A stretch of 19,792 bases of DNA from DATMXS01 sp050260275. GTDB lineage: Bacteria; Acidobacteriota; Terriglobia; Bryobacterales; Bryobacteraceae. Shown piece after piece: positions 6,447 through 13,424 of this stretch. Within the stretch, counting starts at the first letter, position 1, and each line of letters begins with the position of its first letter. Under the pieces are notes generated by a model that saw only the letters and a program-made list of their open reading frames with translations, was not told the DNA's origin and did no database searches. The DNA lies in the NCBI GenBank assembly GCA_050260275.1, contig JBLNBX010000214.1, positions 1 to 19,792 on the forward strand, given 5' to 3'. The position numbers and the translations under genes are program-made.

Positions 6447-7673
6447 ATGAAACACATCCTGGCAGTGCTTCTCCTGGCCGCCGCGGCAGCGGCGCAGCGG
6501 AGCGACACCCGCGTGGTGACGCTCGACGCGCCCGACCCGCTGCGCGCAGAGATCGACGAGATCATGGGCGAGCTCGAGAAGATAACCGGGCTCGCCCCGC
6601 TCCACAGGGTGGAGTACACTACGATCCCCCGCGAACGACTGCGGGCGTTCCTCGAAGAGCGCGTCAAGGAGGTCGTGAATCCGGAAGAGGTGCGCGCCGA
6701 GGAGGCCGCGCTCAAGAAGCTCGGTTTCGTTCCCCAGAACTTCGACCTCACGAAGACCACCGTCGATCTGCTTACCGAACAGGCGGCCGCCTTCTACGAT
6801 TACAAGAAGAAAAAGCTGTTCATGATCGGGCCGGGCGACATGACGCAGCACTCGATTCTGGTGCACGAGTTGGCCCACGCCCTCGCGGATCAGCACTTCG
6901 ATCTCAACGAGTATGTCGAGAGCGGGAAGGAGAACGACGACGGCGCCATGGCGCGGCTGGCGGCAATGGAAGGCCAGGCCACGTGGCTCATGTCGGAGTA
7001 CCTGACCAACCGCACCGGGCAGTCGATGAAGGATTCGCCGCTGCTGGTGAAGCTCATGAGCAACCCCGCCAACTTCGAGATCGGCGAGTTTCCCGTGCTG
7101 AAGCGGGTGCCCTTGTACCTGAAGGAGAGCCTGCTGTTTCCTTACACGAAAGGCATGATCTTCCAGCACGAGCTGTTCCTGAAGTACGGCAAAGAGGCGT
7201 TCGCCGAGGTGTTTCGAAATCCGCCGGCCGGTTCGCACCAGATACTCCATCCCGAGCGCTACCTAGCGGGCGAGAAACACGTTCGGCCGAAAGCGCCGGA
7301 GATCGAGCGCCAGGACGATTACGACGAGTTCACCGATGGCGACCTCGGCGAGTTCGATCACGCGGTCCTGCTGAAGGCGTACGCCGGCGAGGACGCGGCG
7401 AAGGAACTCGCACCCGCGCTGCGCGGTTCGTACTTCAAGCTGTTCGAGCGCAAGAGCGACAAACGGCAGGTGCTGGCCTACGCCTCCGAGTGGGCGAGCG
7501 CGGAGATGGCAGCCAGGTTCTTCGAGTGCTACCGGAAGGTGCTCAAGGGCAAGTGGAAGAAGATGAGAGTCACGCAGGATGCGCCCAGCAGGCTTTCCGG
7601 AACTGGCGACGACGGGCGGTTCGAGCTGCGGCTGGAAGGCACGCGCGTGACATCGGTCGAAGGGCTGCCCTAG
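6447..7673 (+). CDS. Secreted HExxH metallopeptidase-like protein
   Basis: A 408-residue protein with a short signal peptide (MKHILAVLLLAAAAAAQ). The zinc-binding motif is ILVHELAHALADQHFDL with HELAH at 140-144, and AAMEGQATW about 30 residues later supplies a likely third ligand (Glu at about 175). This HExxH plus downstream Glu arrangement is that of gluzincin-type peptidases. I do not recognise a named subfamily, and no substrate is known. The protein has no transmembrane segment beyond the signal, so it is probably periplasmic or secreted. It starts directly at the stop of the MFS gene. Its stop overlaps the AGGAGG used by the next gene, so the three genes appear to be expressed together. 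Confidence 0.78.
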   Translation: MKHILAVLLLAAAAAAQRSDTRVVTLDAPDPLRAEIDEIMGELEKITGLAPLHRVEYTTIPRERLRAFLEERVKEVVNPEEVRAEEAALKKLGFVPQNFDLTKTTVDLLTEQAAAFYDYKKKKLFMIGPGDMTQHSILVHELAHALADQHFDLNEYVESGKENDDGAMARLAAMEGQATWLMSEYLTNRTGQSMKDSPLLVKLMSNPANFEIGEFPVLKRVPLYLKESLLFPYTKGMIFQHELFLKYGKEAFAEVFRNPPAGSHQILHPERYLAGEKHVRPKAPEIERQDDYDEFTDGDLGEFDHAVLLKAYAGEDAAKELAPALRGSYFKLFERKSDKRQVLAYASEWASAEMAARFFECYRKVLKGKWKKMRVTQDAPSRLSGTGDDGRFELRLEGTRVTSVEGLP

Positions 7674-7682
7674 GAGGTCCGT

Positions 7683-9062
7683 GTGTTGCTGAGGACGGTC
7701 TTCGCGTTTGCTCTGTGCGTGATGACGGCGCTGGCGGCCAGCGCTCCGCCAACGCTGCGGCTTGACTACTATCACACCGGCGACGCCGAATCGGAAGCGT
7801 TCTCGCTCGATCAGATGATCGTCGAAGGGCCGTGGCCGGGCAGGCTCGATCGCGCGATTGACGACACGAATCTCGGCAAGTACTACTTCGAGGTCATCGA
7901 CCGCGCGACTAACCGCGTTCTGTACTCGCGCGGCTTCGCCAGCATCTACGGCGAGTGGGAAGTGACGCCCGAAGCGAAGCACGAGAAGCGCACTTACAGC
8001 GAATCGCTGCGGTTCCCCATGCCGGATGTGCCGGTCCAGGTGGTTCTCAAGAAACGCGACCGGTGGAACTCGCTGCGCGAAGTCTGGTCCGTCGTGGTGG
8101 ACCCCGCAAGCCCGGAGATCGACCGCTCGCGAATGCCGGCGGCGAAGGTCTGGGCTGTCGAGAAGAACGGCGAGCCTGCTGACAAGGTGGATATCGTGCT
8201 GCTCGGCGATGGTTACACGGCGGCCGAGATGGATAAGTGGCACAAGGATGCGCGGCGCATCACGGAAACGCTGTTCGCCCAATCTCCTTTCAAAGAGCAC
8301 CGCAAGGACTTCAACGTGTGGGCGATCGACACGCCGGCGGAGGAAAGCGGAGTTTCGAGGCCGTCGGAGGGCATCTGGAGAAAGTCGCCGGTGGGCGCGC
8401 GCTACGACGCGTTCGGCTCGGAGCGGTACATACTCGCGTTCGACAACAAGCGCGTGCGCGACATAGCGGCGGCCGCGCCTTACGAATTCATGGGGATCAT
8501 CGTGAACGGCCGCAAGTACGGTGGCGGTGGCATCTTCAACCTGTACGCGACGGCGGTGTCTGACAACGCCTATACGCCGTACATATTTGTTCACGAGTTC
8601 GGGCATCACATGGCGGGGCTTGCCGACGAGTACTACACCTCGGACGTTGCGTACGAGACCGGCGGCGAGCGCATCGAGCCGTGGGAGCCCAACGTTACCG
8701 CCGATCCCAAGGCGCGCAAGTGGGCGGAGCTGCTGACGCCGGGCGTGGCGCTGCCCACGCCGTGGCCGAAGGAGGCGTTCGAAAAGCGCCAGAAGGAGTA
8801 CGGCGAAAAGCGGCGGGCCATCCGCGCCCAGAACCGTCCCGAGGAAGAGATGGAGGCGTTATTCGACGCTGAGCGCGCGGCCAGCACCGCGCAGCTCAAA
8901 CCATACCTGGACAAAGTGGGCGCGTTCGAGGGCGCGATGTACGAAGCCACGGGATACTACAGGCCGCAGGCGGACTGCATCATGTTCACGCGTGACGAGG
9001 TCGGCTTCTGCGCCGTGTGCCGGCGGGCGATCGAGCGGGTGATAGCGCTGTACGCCCGCTAG
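7683..9062 (+). CDS. Peptidase M64 (IgA peptidase-like) family protein
   Basis: A 459-residue protein with a signal peptide (LLRTVFAFALCVMTALAAS). An N-terminal beta-rich domain, as in M64 proteins, is followed by the catalytic domain opening at KVDIVLLGDGYTAAEM (about 168-183). The zinc site HEFGHHMAGLADEYY is at 304-318, the M64 signature, with Asp315 in the position of a third ligand. Named M64 members cleave IgA1; in soil or sediment bacteria the natural substrate is unknown, so 'IgA peptidase' is only a family label. The GTG start at 7683 is chosen because AGGAGG at 7672-7677 is five bases upstream and the signal peptide begins there. Third gene of the exporter-peptidase operon. Confidence 0.9.
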   Translation: MLLRTVFAFALCVMTALAASAPPTLRLDYYHTGDAESEAFSLDQMIVEGPWPGRLDRAIDDTNLGKYYFEVIDRATNRVLYSRGFASIYGEWEVTPEAKHEKRTYSESLRFPMPDVPVQVVLKKRDRWNSLREVWSVVVDPASPEIDRSRMPAAKVWAVEKNGEPADKVDIVLLGDGYTAAEMDKWHKDARRITETLFAQSPFKEHRKDFNVWAIDTPAEESGVSRPSEGIWRKSPVGARYDAFGSERYILAFDNKRVRDIAAAAPYEFMGIIVNGRKYGGGGIFNLYATAVSDNAYTPYIFVHEFGHHMAGLADEYYTSDVAYETGGERIEPWEPNVTADPKARKWAELLTPGVALPTPWPKEAFEKRQKEYGEKRRAIRAQNRPEEEMEALFDAERAASTAQLKPYLDKVGAFEGAMYEATGYYRPQADCIMFTRDEVGFCAVCRRAIERVIALYAR

Positions 9063-9071
9063 ACAGGCGTC

Positions 9072-9092
9072 TGAATTCGTGCCCTGATACGA
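9072..9092 (+). repeat. 21-bp dispersed motif, copy 2 (copy 1 at 168-188)
   Basis: The motif TGAATYCGTRCCCTGATAYGA occurs here, ten bases past the M64 stop, and at 168-188 in the palindrome island. The two copies match at 18 of 21 positions and all three differences are transitions. It may belong to the same dispersed repeat family. Confidence 0.45.
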
Positions 9093-9128
9093 GGCGGCCG
9101 GAAGCAAGACGGCCTAAGTCATCCGCCG

Positions 9129-9206
9129 GTGCATTGGAGGGCTGGCAATGCACTGTGCAGAACGCCCCACCCAGAAGGCCTTACATACCTACCCTTACAT
9201 ACCTAT
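9129..9206 (+). repeat. Hairpin and 14-bp tandem duplication downstream of the M64 gene
   Basis: GTGCATTG (9129-9136) pairs perfectly with CAATGCAC (9146-9153) around a 9-base loop; it could end the peptidase operon, although no T-run follows. Just beyond, CCTTACATACCTAC (9179-9192) is followed at once by CCTTACATACCTAT (9193-9206), a tandem copy with one change. No gene is seen in 9063-9334. Confidence 0.5.
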
Positions 9207-9321
9207 CAGAAGCACCTCGTAGATTTGTTGCCCCCAGAATGCGGGACGGCAGGTAGCGCAGCCTAGAATCCAGTGGCCTCTGTGCCGTGCGTTTCGCTGA
9301 TGGGCGCGCCTCGTTTTCGGG

Positions 9322-9327
9322 TAGAAT
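9322..9327 (+). promoter_or_regulatory. -10 element for the cyclophilin lipoprotein, leaderless arrangement
   Basis: TAGAAT lies exactly seven bases before the ATG at 9335, so transcription would begin at or next to that A. No Shine-Dalgarno precedes the gene. The -35 region is poor. A second TAGAAT occurs at 9264-9269. Confidence 0.4.
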
Positions 9328-9334
9328 GCGCCTG

Positions 9335-10000
9335 ATGGCACTTCAATTTCGATTTCTCGCCCCGGTCGTGGGCGGTCTGCTGCTGATGACAGCATGTTCA
9401 ACGACTGCGCCCGAGTCGGCGCAGAAGGAGCAGGCGGCGGCTCCGGCCGAGGCTAAGCCGGCCGAGCCTGCGCCTGCCGAAGAAGCGAAAGATGCGCCCG
9501 TGAAGGTGCGGTTGGAGACCAGCAAGGGCACCATCGTGATGGAGGTCCACAAGGACTGGGCTCCGCGTGGCGCGGAGAGGTTCCTGGATCTCGTGAAAGC
9601 GGGCTATTACAACAACGCGCGTTTCTTCCGCGTCGTGCCCAATTTCGTCGTGCAGTTCGGGCTGGCTGCGGACCCGGCGATGACCAAGAGATGGGACTAC
9701 CCGATCGACGATGACCCGGTGAAGCGGACCAACCGCGGCGGCTCGGTCTCGTTCGCGACGGCGGGTCCGAACACGCGCACGACGCAGGTGTTCATCAACC
9801 TGCGGACCAACCAGATGCTCGACGACCAGGGATTCGCACCTTTTGCGCAGGTCGTCGAGGGCATGGACGTAGTCCAGAAGCTCTACAGCGGGTATGGAGA
9901 AGCGCCGGACCAGGACGCCATCACCAAGCAGGGGAACAAGTACCTAGAGGCGAATTTCCCGAAGCTGGATTACATCAAGACGGCGACGATAGTCGAGTAG
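9335..10000 (+). CDS. Cyclophilin-type peptidyl-prolyl isomerase, lipoprotein
   Basis: A 221-residue protein beginning MALQFRFLAPVVGGLLLMTA with the lipobox Cys at 21, so it should be lipid-anchored. A linker rich in Ala, Pro and Glu (about 27-54) leads to a cyclophilin domain (about 56-221): VRLETSKGTIVMEV, the catalytic-strand FFRVVPNFVVQFGL (97-110), GGSVSFATAGPNTRTTQVFINL, and LDDQGFAPFAQVVEGMDVV. Cyclophilins speed cis-trans isomerisation of prolyl bonds; here the likely role is folding of envelope proteins. Upstream in-frame starts at 9287 (GTG) and 9326 (ATG) are possible. 9335 gives the best signal peptide and fits the -10 spacing. Confidence 0.88.
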   Translation: MALQFRFLAPVVGGLLLMTACSTTAPESAQKEQAAAPAEAKPAEPAPAEEAKDAPVKVRLETSKGTIVMEVHKDWAPRGAERFLDLVKAGYYNNARFFRVVPNFVVQFGLAADPAMTKRWDYPIDDDPVKRTNRGGSVSFATAGPNTRTTQVFINLRTNQMLDDQGFAPFAQVVEGMDVVQKLYSGYGEAPDQDAITKQGNKYLEANFPKLDYIKTATIVE

Positions 10001-10076
10001 CTCGCCTGGCCGGTTCTTTTTGGGCGTGAACGGGGACACTGCCGCGGGCTAACGCCGGCCCGCCGGAGCGCGCTAA

Positions 10077-10134
10077 GGGGCGCGAGTGCCCCGTTCCGCC
10101 ATGGCGCGAAACGCGCTTGCGGTACGCCGCAAGC
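10077..10134. terminator. Two hairpins between the cyclophilin and YIP1 genes
   Basis: GGGGC (10077-10081) pairs with GCCCC (10088-10092). GCTTGCGG (10115-10122) pairs perfectly with CCGCAAGC (10127-10134) around a TACG loop. They lie in the 247-bp gap after the cyclophilin stop. No T-run follows, so termination is only a suggestion. Confidence 0.35.
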
Positions 10135-10232
10135 CGCGGATCTGGCGCTCCGCGCAGCTTGGGCGCAGCTCCTTAAGCAGGGTTGCCTTTCGATCCCCGC
10201 CGATTGCCGGAACAAGGCCCCCCGTTCCAACG

Positions 10233-10238
10233 TATAAT
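10233..10238 (+). promoter_or_regulatory. TATAAT -10 element of the YIP1 gene
   Basis: A perfect TATAAT lies nine bases before the ATG at 10248, predicting a leader of at most about two bases. No Shine-Dalgarno is present (CCACCCGAT lies between). The -35 region is weak: TTGCCG at 10204-10209 is 23 bases away, too far. Confidence 0.55.
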
Positions 10239-10247
10239 CCACCCGAT

Positions 10248-10994
10248 ATGTCCGAAGCACACGCAGTTGCTCAGCAATCAGATAAGCCGCAGATGAGTGA
10301 AGTCCGGCGGCTGTTCGCTCTTCTGTTTTGGGAACCCGGCAACGCGTTCGCCGATATCGTGCGAAAGCCGCGATGGTGGGTCCCAGTGATCCTTCTCATG
10401 GCGTGCGTGATGGCGTACACGTATCTTGCGTCGGTGCAGGTGGGCTGGGAGCACCTGATACGCGACAGCCTTGCGCGCACGTCCCAGGCGCAGAACATGC
10501 CGGCGGCTGAGCTCGAACGCGTGGTGCAGCAGCAGGTGAGGATCACGTCGATTGTCGCGCCGGTGTCCGCGGTTCTCGGCATGCCGGCCAGCATCCTCGT
10601 GTACTCTGCGGTGATACTGCTGTTTTTCAGCGTGTTCTTCGGCGGCAACGCGAAGTTCAAGGAGATCTTCTCGATAACCGCATATGCGCAGTTGCCGAAC
10701 CTGCTCCATACAGCCCTCTGCGCCATTGTGATGCAGTTCAAGGCGCCAGAGGATTTCGATATCCAGAACCCGGTGGGGCTGAACATCGGTTTCTACCTGC
10801 CTGAGTCCATGCCCAAGTCGCTGATCACCTTTGCAACCAGCCTTGACCTGATCACGTTCTGGATCATGGTGCTGATCGTGATCGGGCTGAGGAAGCTCGA
10901 TCGTAAAGCCTCGGTCGGCAAAGCGTGGGCCGCGTTGCTTATTCCGTGGTCCCTCTACGTGTTGGCGAAATCTGCGCTAGTGGCGGTGCTCTAG
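10248..10994 (+). CDS. YIP1 family integral membrane protein
   Basis: A 248-residue protein. A ~40-residue polar N-terminus contains FALLFWEPGNAFADIVRKPRWW, the usual opening of bacterial YIP1-domain proteins (helix with a conserved Pro, then 'xxP.WW'). Hydrophobic segments follow at about 43-64, 100-132, 139-163 and 198-222, with a fifth near 226-247. Function is unknown; bacterial YIP1 proteins are poorly studied membrane proteins. An upstream extension of the frame to 10086 is rejected because it crosses hairpins and the -10 box and encodes an Arg-rich sequence unlike the family. Converges on ilvD. Confidence 0.82.
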   Translation: MSEAHAVAQQSDKPQMSEVRRLFALLFWEPGNAFADIVRKPRWWVPVILLMACVMAYTYLASVQVGWEHLIRDSLARTSQAQNMPAAELERVVQQQVRITSIVAPVSAVLGMPASILVYSAVILLFFSVFFGGNAKFKEIFSITAYAQLPNLLHTALCAIVMQFKAPEDFDIQNPVGLNIGFYLPESMPKSLITFATSLDLITFWIMVLIVIGLRKLDRKASVGKAWAALLIPWSLYVLAKSALVAVL

Positions 10995-11050
10995 GAGGAG
11001 CCTGGCGGCAGGAAGAACGCGATCTCCGCGCGGGTTCACGGGTTTACAGA

Positions 11051-11109
11051 AAGCGCGCCGCGGCGGGCAGGAAGCCCGCCGCAGGCCTACCCCGCATAGC
11101 GGCGCGCTT
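11051..11109. terminator. Large bidirectional hairpin between YIP1 gene and ilvD
   Basis: Outer arms AAGCGCGCCG (11051-11060) and CGGCGCGCTT (11100-11109) pair perfectly. Inside them a second perfect 9-bp stem, GCGGCGGGC (11060-11068) with GCCCGCCGC (11074-11082), closes on an AGGAA loop. The two stems share one base at 11060, so they stack or compete. It lies between convergent genes, and the outer arm touches the ilvD stop codon (11111-11109). Confidence 0.6.
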
Positions 11110-12830
11110 CAGTACTCCATCACCGCGCCGGTGTCGGCGCTCATCACGTGCGCGGCGTAGCGCGCCAGCCAGCCGCGCTTCACTTTCGGCTCGAACGGCG
11201 GCAGAGCCGCGAGCCGGCGGGCAATCTCTTCGTCCGGCACGCGCAGGGTGAGTTCGGACGTCGTCGCGTTGATGTAGATGCGGTCGCCCTCCTGCACAGC
11301 CGCGATGGGGCCGCGGGCGGCGGCCTCCGGCGAGATGTGGCCGATACACAGGCCGCGGGTGCCGCCGGAGAAGCGGCCATCGGTGATGAGTGCGGCGCGA
11401 GTGCCTGCCCCGACCAGGGCCGCCGTGGGCGAGAGCATCTCCTGCATGCCGGGTCCACCGCGCGGGCCTTCGTAGCGAATGACGACAACATCGCCGTCCT
11501 TCACCTTGCCGCCTAGAATGCCAGCCTGCGCTTCTTCCTGCGACTCGAAGATGCGCGCCGGGCCTTCGAACTCCATCATGTCCGCTGCGACGCCGGCCAC
11601 CTTCACCACAGCGCCGTTCGGCGCCAGGTTGCCGAACAGAACAGCGAGCCCACCCGTCTGCGAGAACGCCTTCTCGACGGGGCGGATGACATCTCCATCG
11701 GGCATGGGCGCGCAGGCTACGGCATCGCCGAGGCGGCCGGCGATGGTCGGCACGTCCAGCTTCAGGCCGCAGTTGAGTCCGGCCCGGTCGATCTCCTTTA
11801 GGATCGCGGGGATACCGCCAGCGCGGTGCACGTCCTCGACGTGAACCTCGGGGCGGCTGGGCGAGACCTTGCAGATATTCGGCGTTTTGGCCGAGATCTC
11901 ATTGAGGCGGGCGAGATCGAACTTGATCCCGGCAGAGTGCGCCAGCGCCAGACCGTGCAGTACGGTGTTTGTCGAGCCGCCCATGGCCATGTCGAGGACG
12001 AAGGCGTTGACCAGCGCCTGCTCGTTCACGATGTCCAGCGGCCGGATGTTCTCCTCCAGGCAGCGCTTCAGCGCCCTGCCGGCGCGGCGGACCAGCTCGA
12101 TGCGGTCCGGGTTGAGCTCGGACTTTCCGTTCGTGCGGCGCTCGGCCGGGATGGTGCCGTTGCCGGGCAGGGCGAGTCCGATCGCTTCGGCCAGACAGTT
12201 CATCGAGTTGGCCGTGAACATGCCGGCGCAGCTTCCACAGCCGGGGCAGGCGCGCTCGGCGAGCGCGGTCAGCTCGGCCTCGCTCATCTTGCCGGCCGAG
12301 TGCTTGCCGACGGCCTCGAAAATGCTGATCAGGTCGGAGCCTCCGGGACCTGCCAGCATCGGCCCGCCGCTCACGTAAACGGCCGGTATGTTGATGCGCA
12401 CCATGGAGTTAAGCATCGCTGGGACGATCTTGTCGCAGTTGCCGATGCCGATCCAGGCGTCGCAGGGGTGCGCGCCGATGATGGATTCGATCTGATCCGC
12501 AATCAACTCGCGCGAGGGCAGGGAATACTTCATCCCGAAGTGGCCCATGGCGATGCCGTCGCAGATGGCCGCTCCGATGTTGGTGTACCAGACGTTGAAG
12601 CCAAGGCTCTCGAGTTCCTCGCGAAGCACCGCGCCAAGCCGGTCGAGGTGCGCGTGGCCTGGGATCTGGGTGGTGTAGGAGTTGACGATCGTGACGAACG
12701 GCTTACGGAGGTCGGCGAACGAGCCAATCAGACCCTCGGCCTTCATCAGGGCCGCCGCCCCGAGCATGTGCGTGCCCTGGGCGATGATACGGCTGCCCTG
12801 CTTGCGGATGTTCTCGATTCCCTGGTTCAT
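11109..12830 (-). CDS. ilvD: Dihydroxy-acid dehydratase
   Basis: A 573-residue enzyme, the normal family length, that dehydrates 2,3-dihydroxy-3-methylbutanoate or -pentanoate to the 2-oxo acid, the penultimate shared step of valine and isoleucine synthesis (also needed for leucine and pantothenate). Hallmarks are NSYTTQIPGHAHLDRL (about 50-65), CDGIAMGHFGMKYSLPSREL (90-109), NCDK with Cys122, and ACPGCGSCAGMFTANSMNCL with Cys195. The region that carries a third ligand Cys (TPCN) in the plant/mycobacterial [2Fe-2S] type reads PGHAH, as in the E. coli [4Fe-4S] type, which suggests an oxygen-sensitive cluster. The start ATG is preceded by TAAAAT nine bases upstream. Not clustered with other ilv genes here. 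Confidence 0.96.
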   Translation of the reverse strand: MNQGIENIRKQGSRIIAQGTHMLGAAALMKAEGLIGSFADLRKPFVTIVNSYTTQIPGHAHLDRLGAVLREELESLGFNVWYTNIGAAICDGIAMGHFGMKYSLPSRELIADQIESIIGAHPCDAWIGIGNCDKIVPAMLNSMVRINIPAVYVSGGPMLAGPGGSDLISIFEAVGKHSAGKMSEAELTALAERACPGCGSCAGMFTANSMNCLAEAIGLALPGNGTIPAERRTNGKSELNPDRIELVRRAGRALKRCLEENIRPLDIVNEQALVNAFVLDMAMGGSTNTVLHGLALAHSAGIKFDLARLNEISAKTPNICKVSPSRPEVHVEDVHRAGGIPAILKEIDRAGLNCGLKLDVPTIAGRLGDAVACAPMPDGDVIRPVEKAFSQTGGLAVLFGNLAPNGAVVKVAGVAADMMEFEGPARIFESQEEAQAGILGGKVKDGDVVVIRYEGPRGGPGMQEMLSPTAALVGAGTRAALITDGRFSGGTRGLCIGHISPEAAARGPIAAVQEGDRIYINATTSELTLRVPDEEIARRLAALPPFEPKVKRGWLARYAAHVMSADTGAVMEY

Positions 12831-12836
12831 AATCGT

Positions 12837-12868
12837 TCCATTTTACTGAGCAGCAACCGCATAATGTT
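12837..12868. promoter_or_regulatory. Interlocking divergent promoters of ilvD and rpiB
   Basis: Only 42 bp separate the two start codons (12830 and 12873). On the minus strand TAAAAT (12845-12840) lies nine bases before the ilvD ATG. On the plus strand CATAAT (12860-12865) lies seven bases before the rpiB ATG. With 17-base spacers, each -35 falls on the other promoter's -10 (plus -35 at 12837-12842, minus -35 at 12868-12863). Both -35 sequences are poor. Simultaneous polymerase binding would be impossible. Confidence 0.5.
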
Positions 12869-12872
12869 GAGC

Positions 12873-13322
12873 ATGCGAATCGCAATCGCGGCAGATCATG
12901 CCGGCTTCGCTCTAAAAGAGCGCGTGAAAGGCTTTGTTGCCGAGGCCGGTCACGAGCCGCTCGATCTCGGCGCGTTCAGCGAGGCCCCGTCGGACTACCC
13001 GGATTTCGCGAAGGCGATCGTGGAGGCGCTGAAATCGAACGAGGCGGACCGCGGGGTGCTGATATGCGGCAGCGGTGTGGGCGCCTCGGTGGCGGCAAAC
13101 AAGTTCACCGGCATCAGGGCGGGGCTGTGCCACGATACGTACTCGGCGAGGCAGGGCGTGGAGCACGACGACATGAACATCCTCGTGCTCGGCGGAAGAG
13201 TCGTGGGTGAGGGGCTGGCGAAAGAGCTTGTGAGCGCGTTCCTCGAGGCTAACTTCACAGGCGAGGACCGGCATCTGCGCCGGCTGGCGAAGATTGCCGC
13301 GTTCGAGTGCCCAGAGGGTTGA
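12873..13322 (+). CDS. rpiB: Ribose-5-phosphate isomerase B
   Basis: A 149-residue RpiB/LacAB-family enzyme that interconverts ribose 5-phosphate and ribulose 5-phosphate in the pentose phosphate pathway. It shows the N-terminal IAIAADHAGFALKE with Asp8 and His9, the active-site loop GVLICGSGVGASVAANK with catalytic Cys65, and HDTYSARQGVEHDDMNILVLGG with His98. Length is standard. The frame stays open far upstream (across ilvD), but the family N-terminus and the -10 spacing fix the start at 12873. Divergent from ilvD; phaR follows about 100 bases downstream with its own promoter. Confidence 0.94.
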   Translation: MRIAIAADHAGFALKERVKGFVAEAGHEPLDLGAFSEAPSDYPDFAKAIVEALKSNEADRGVLICGSGVGASVAANKFTGIRAGLCHDTYSARQGVEHDDMNILVLGGRVVGEGLAKELVSAFLEANFTGEDRHLRRLAKIAAFECPEG

Positions 13323-13342
13323 TTTGCAATAGCTTAGGAACC

Positions 13343-13390
13343 TGACGCAAAGCGTCAAAAGTGTGTTGATTCCCATGACGCACTGCGTTA
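13343..13390 (+). promoter_or_regulatory. Duplicated palindromic operator in front of phaR
   Basis: TGACGC-AAA-GCGTCA (13343-13357) and TGACGC-ACT-GCGTTA (13376-13390) are two copies of the same palindrome, centred 33 bp apart, about three helical turns. The second lies between the -35 and -10 elements and overlaps the -10. Each copy is followed by an AAGTGTG block (13358-13365 region and 13392-13398), so the repeat extends past the palindrome. Autorepression by the PhaR-type protein encoded next is the simplest reading, but this is inference. Confidence 0.65.
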
Positions 13391-13394
13391 TAAG
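13366..13394 (+). promoter_or_regulatory. Promoter of the phaR-phasin unit
   Basis: TTGATT (13366-13371) and TATAAG (13389-13394) are separated by exactly 17 bases. Transcription would start near 13401. AAGGAG (13402-13407) is 17 bases from the phaR ATG, too far to be a normal ribosome-binding site. Confidence 0.6.
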
Positions 13395-13424
13395 TGTGAT
13401 CAAGGAGTTCGAGCGGGTTGCGAC

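Noticed and set aside
5997..7250. 417-codon minus-strand open frame
   Set aside because: Antisense to the MFS exporter and HExxH genes. His/Arg/Leu-rich composition is the usual mirror of a GC-rich gene, and the plus-strand proteins have clear motifs.
7263..8609. 448-codon minus-strand open frame
   Set aside because: Antisense to the M64 peptidase, with Arg/His-rich shadow composition and no motif.
11826..12872. Upstream extension of the rpiB frame to 11826
   Set aside because: Antisense to ilvD. RpiB has its standard length and N-terminus when started at 12873, and the predicted transcript begins there.
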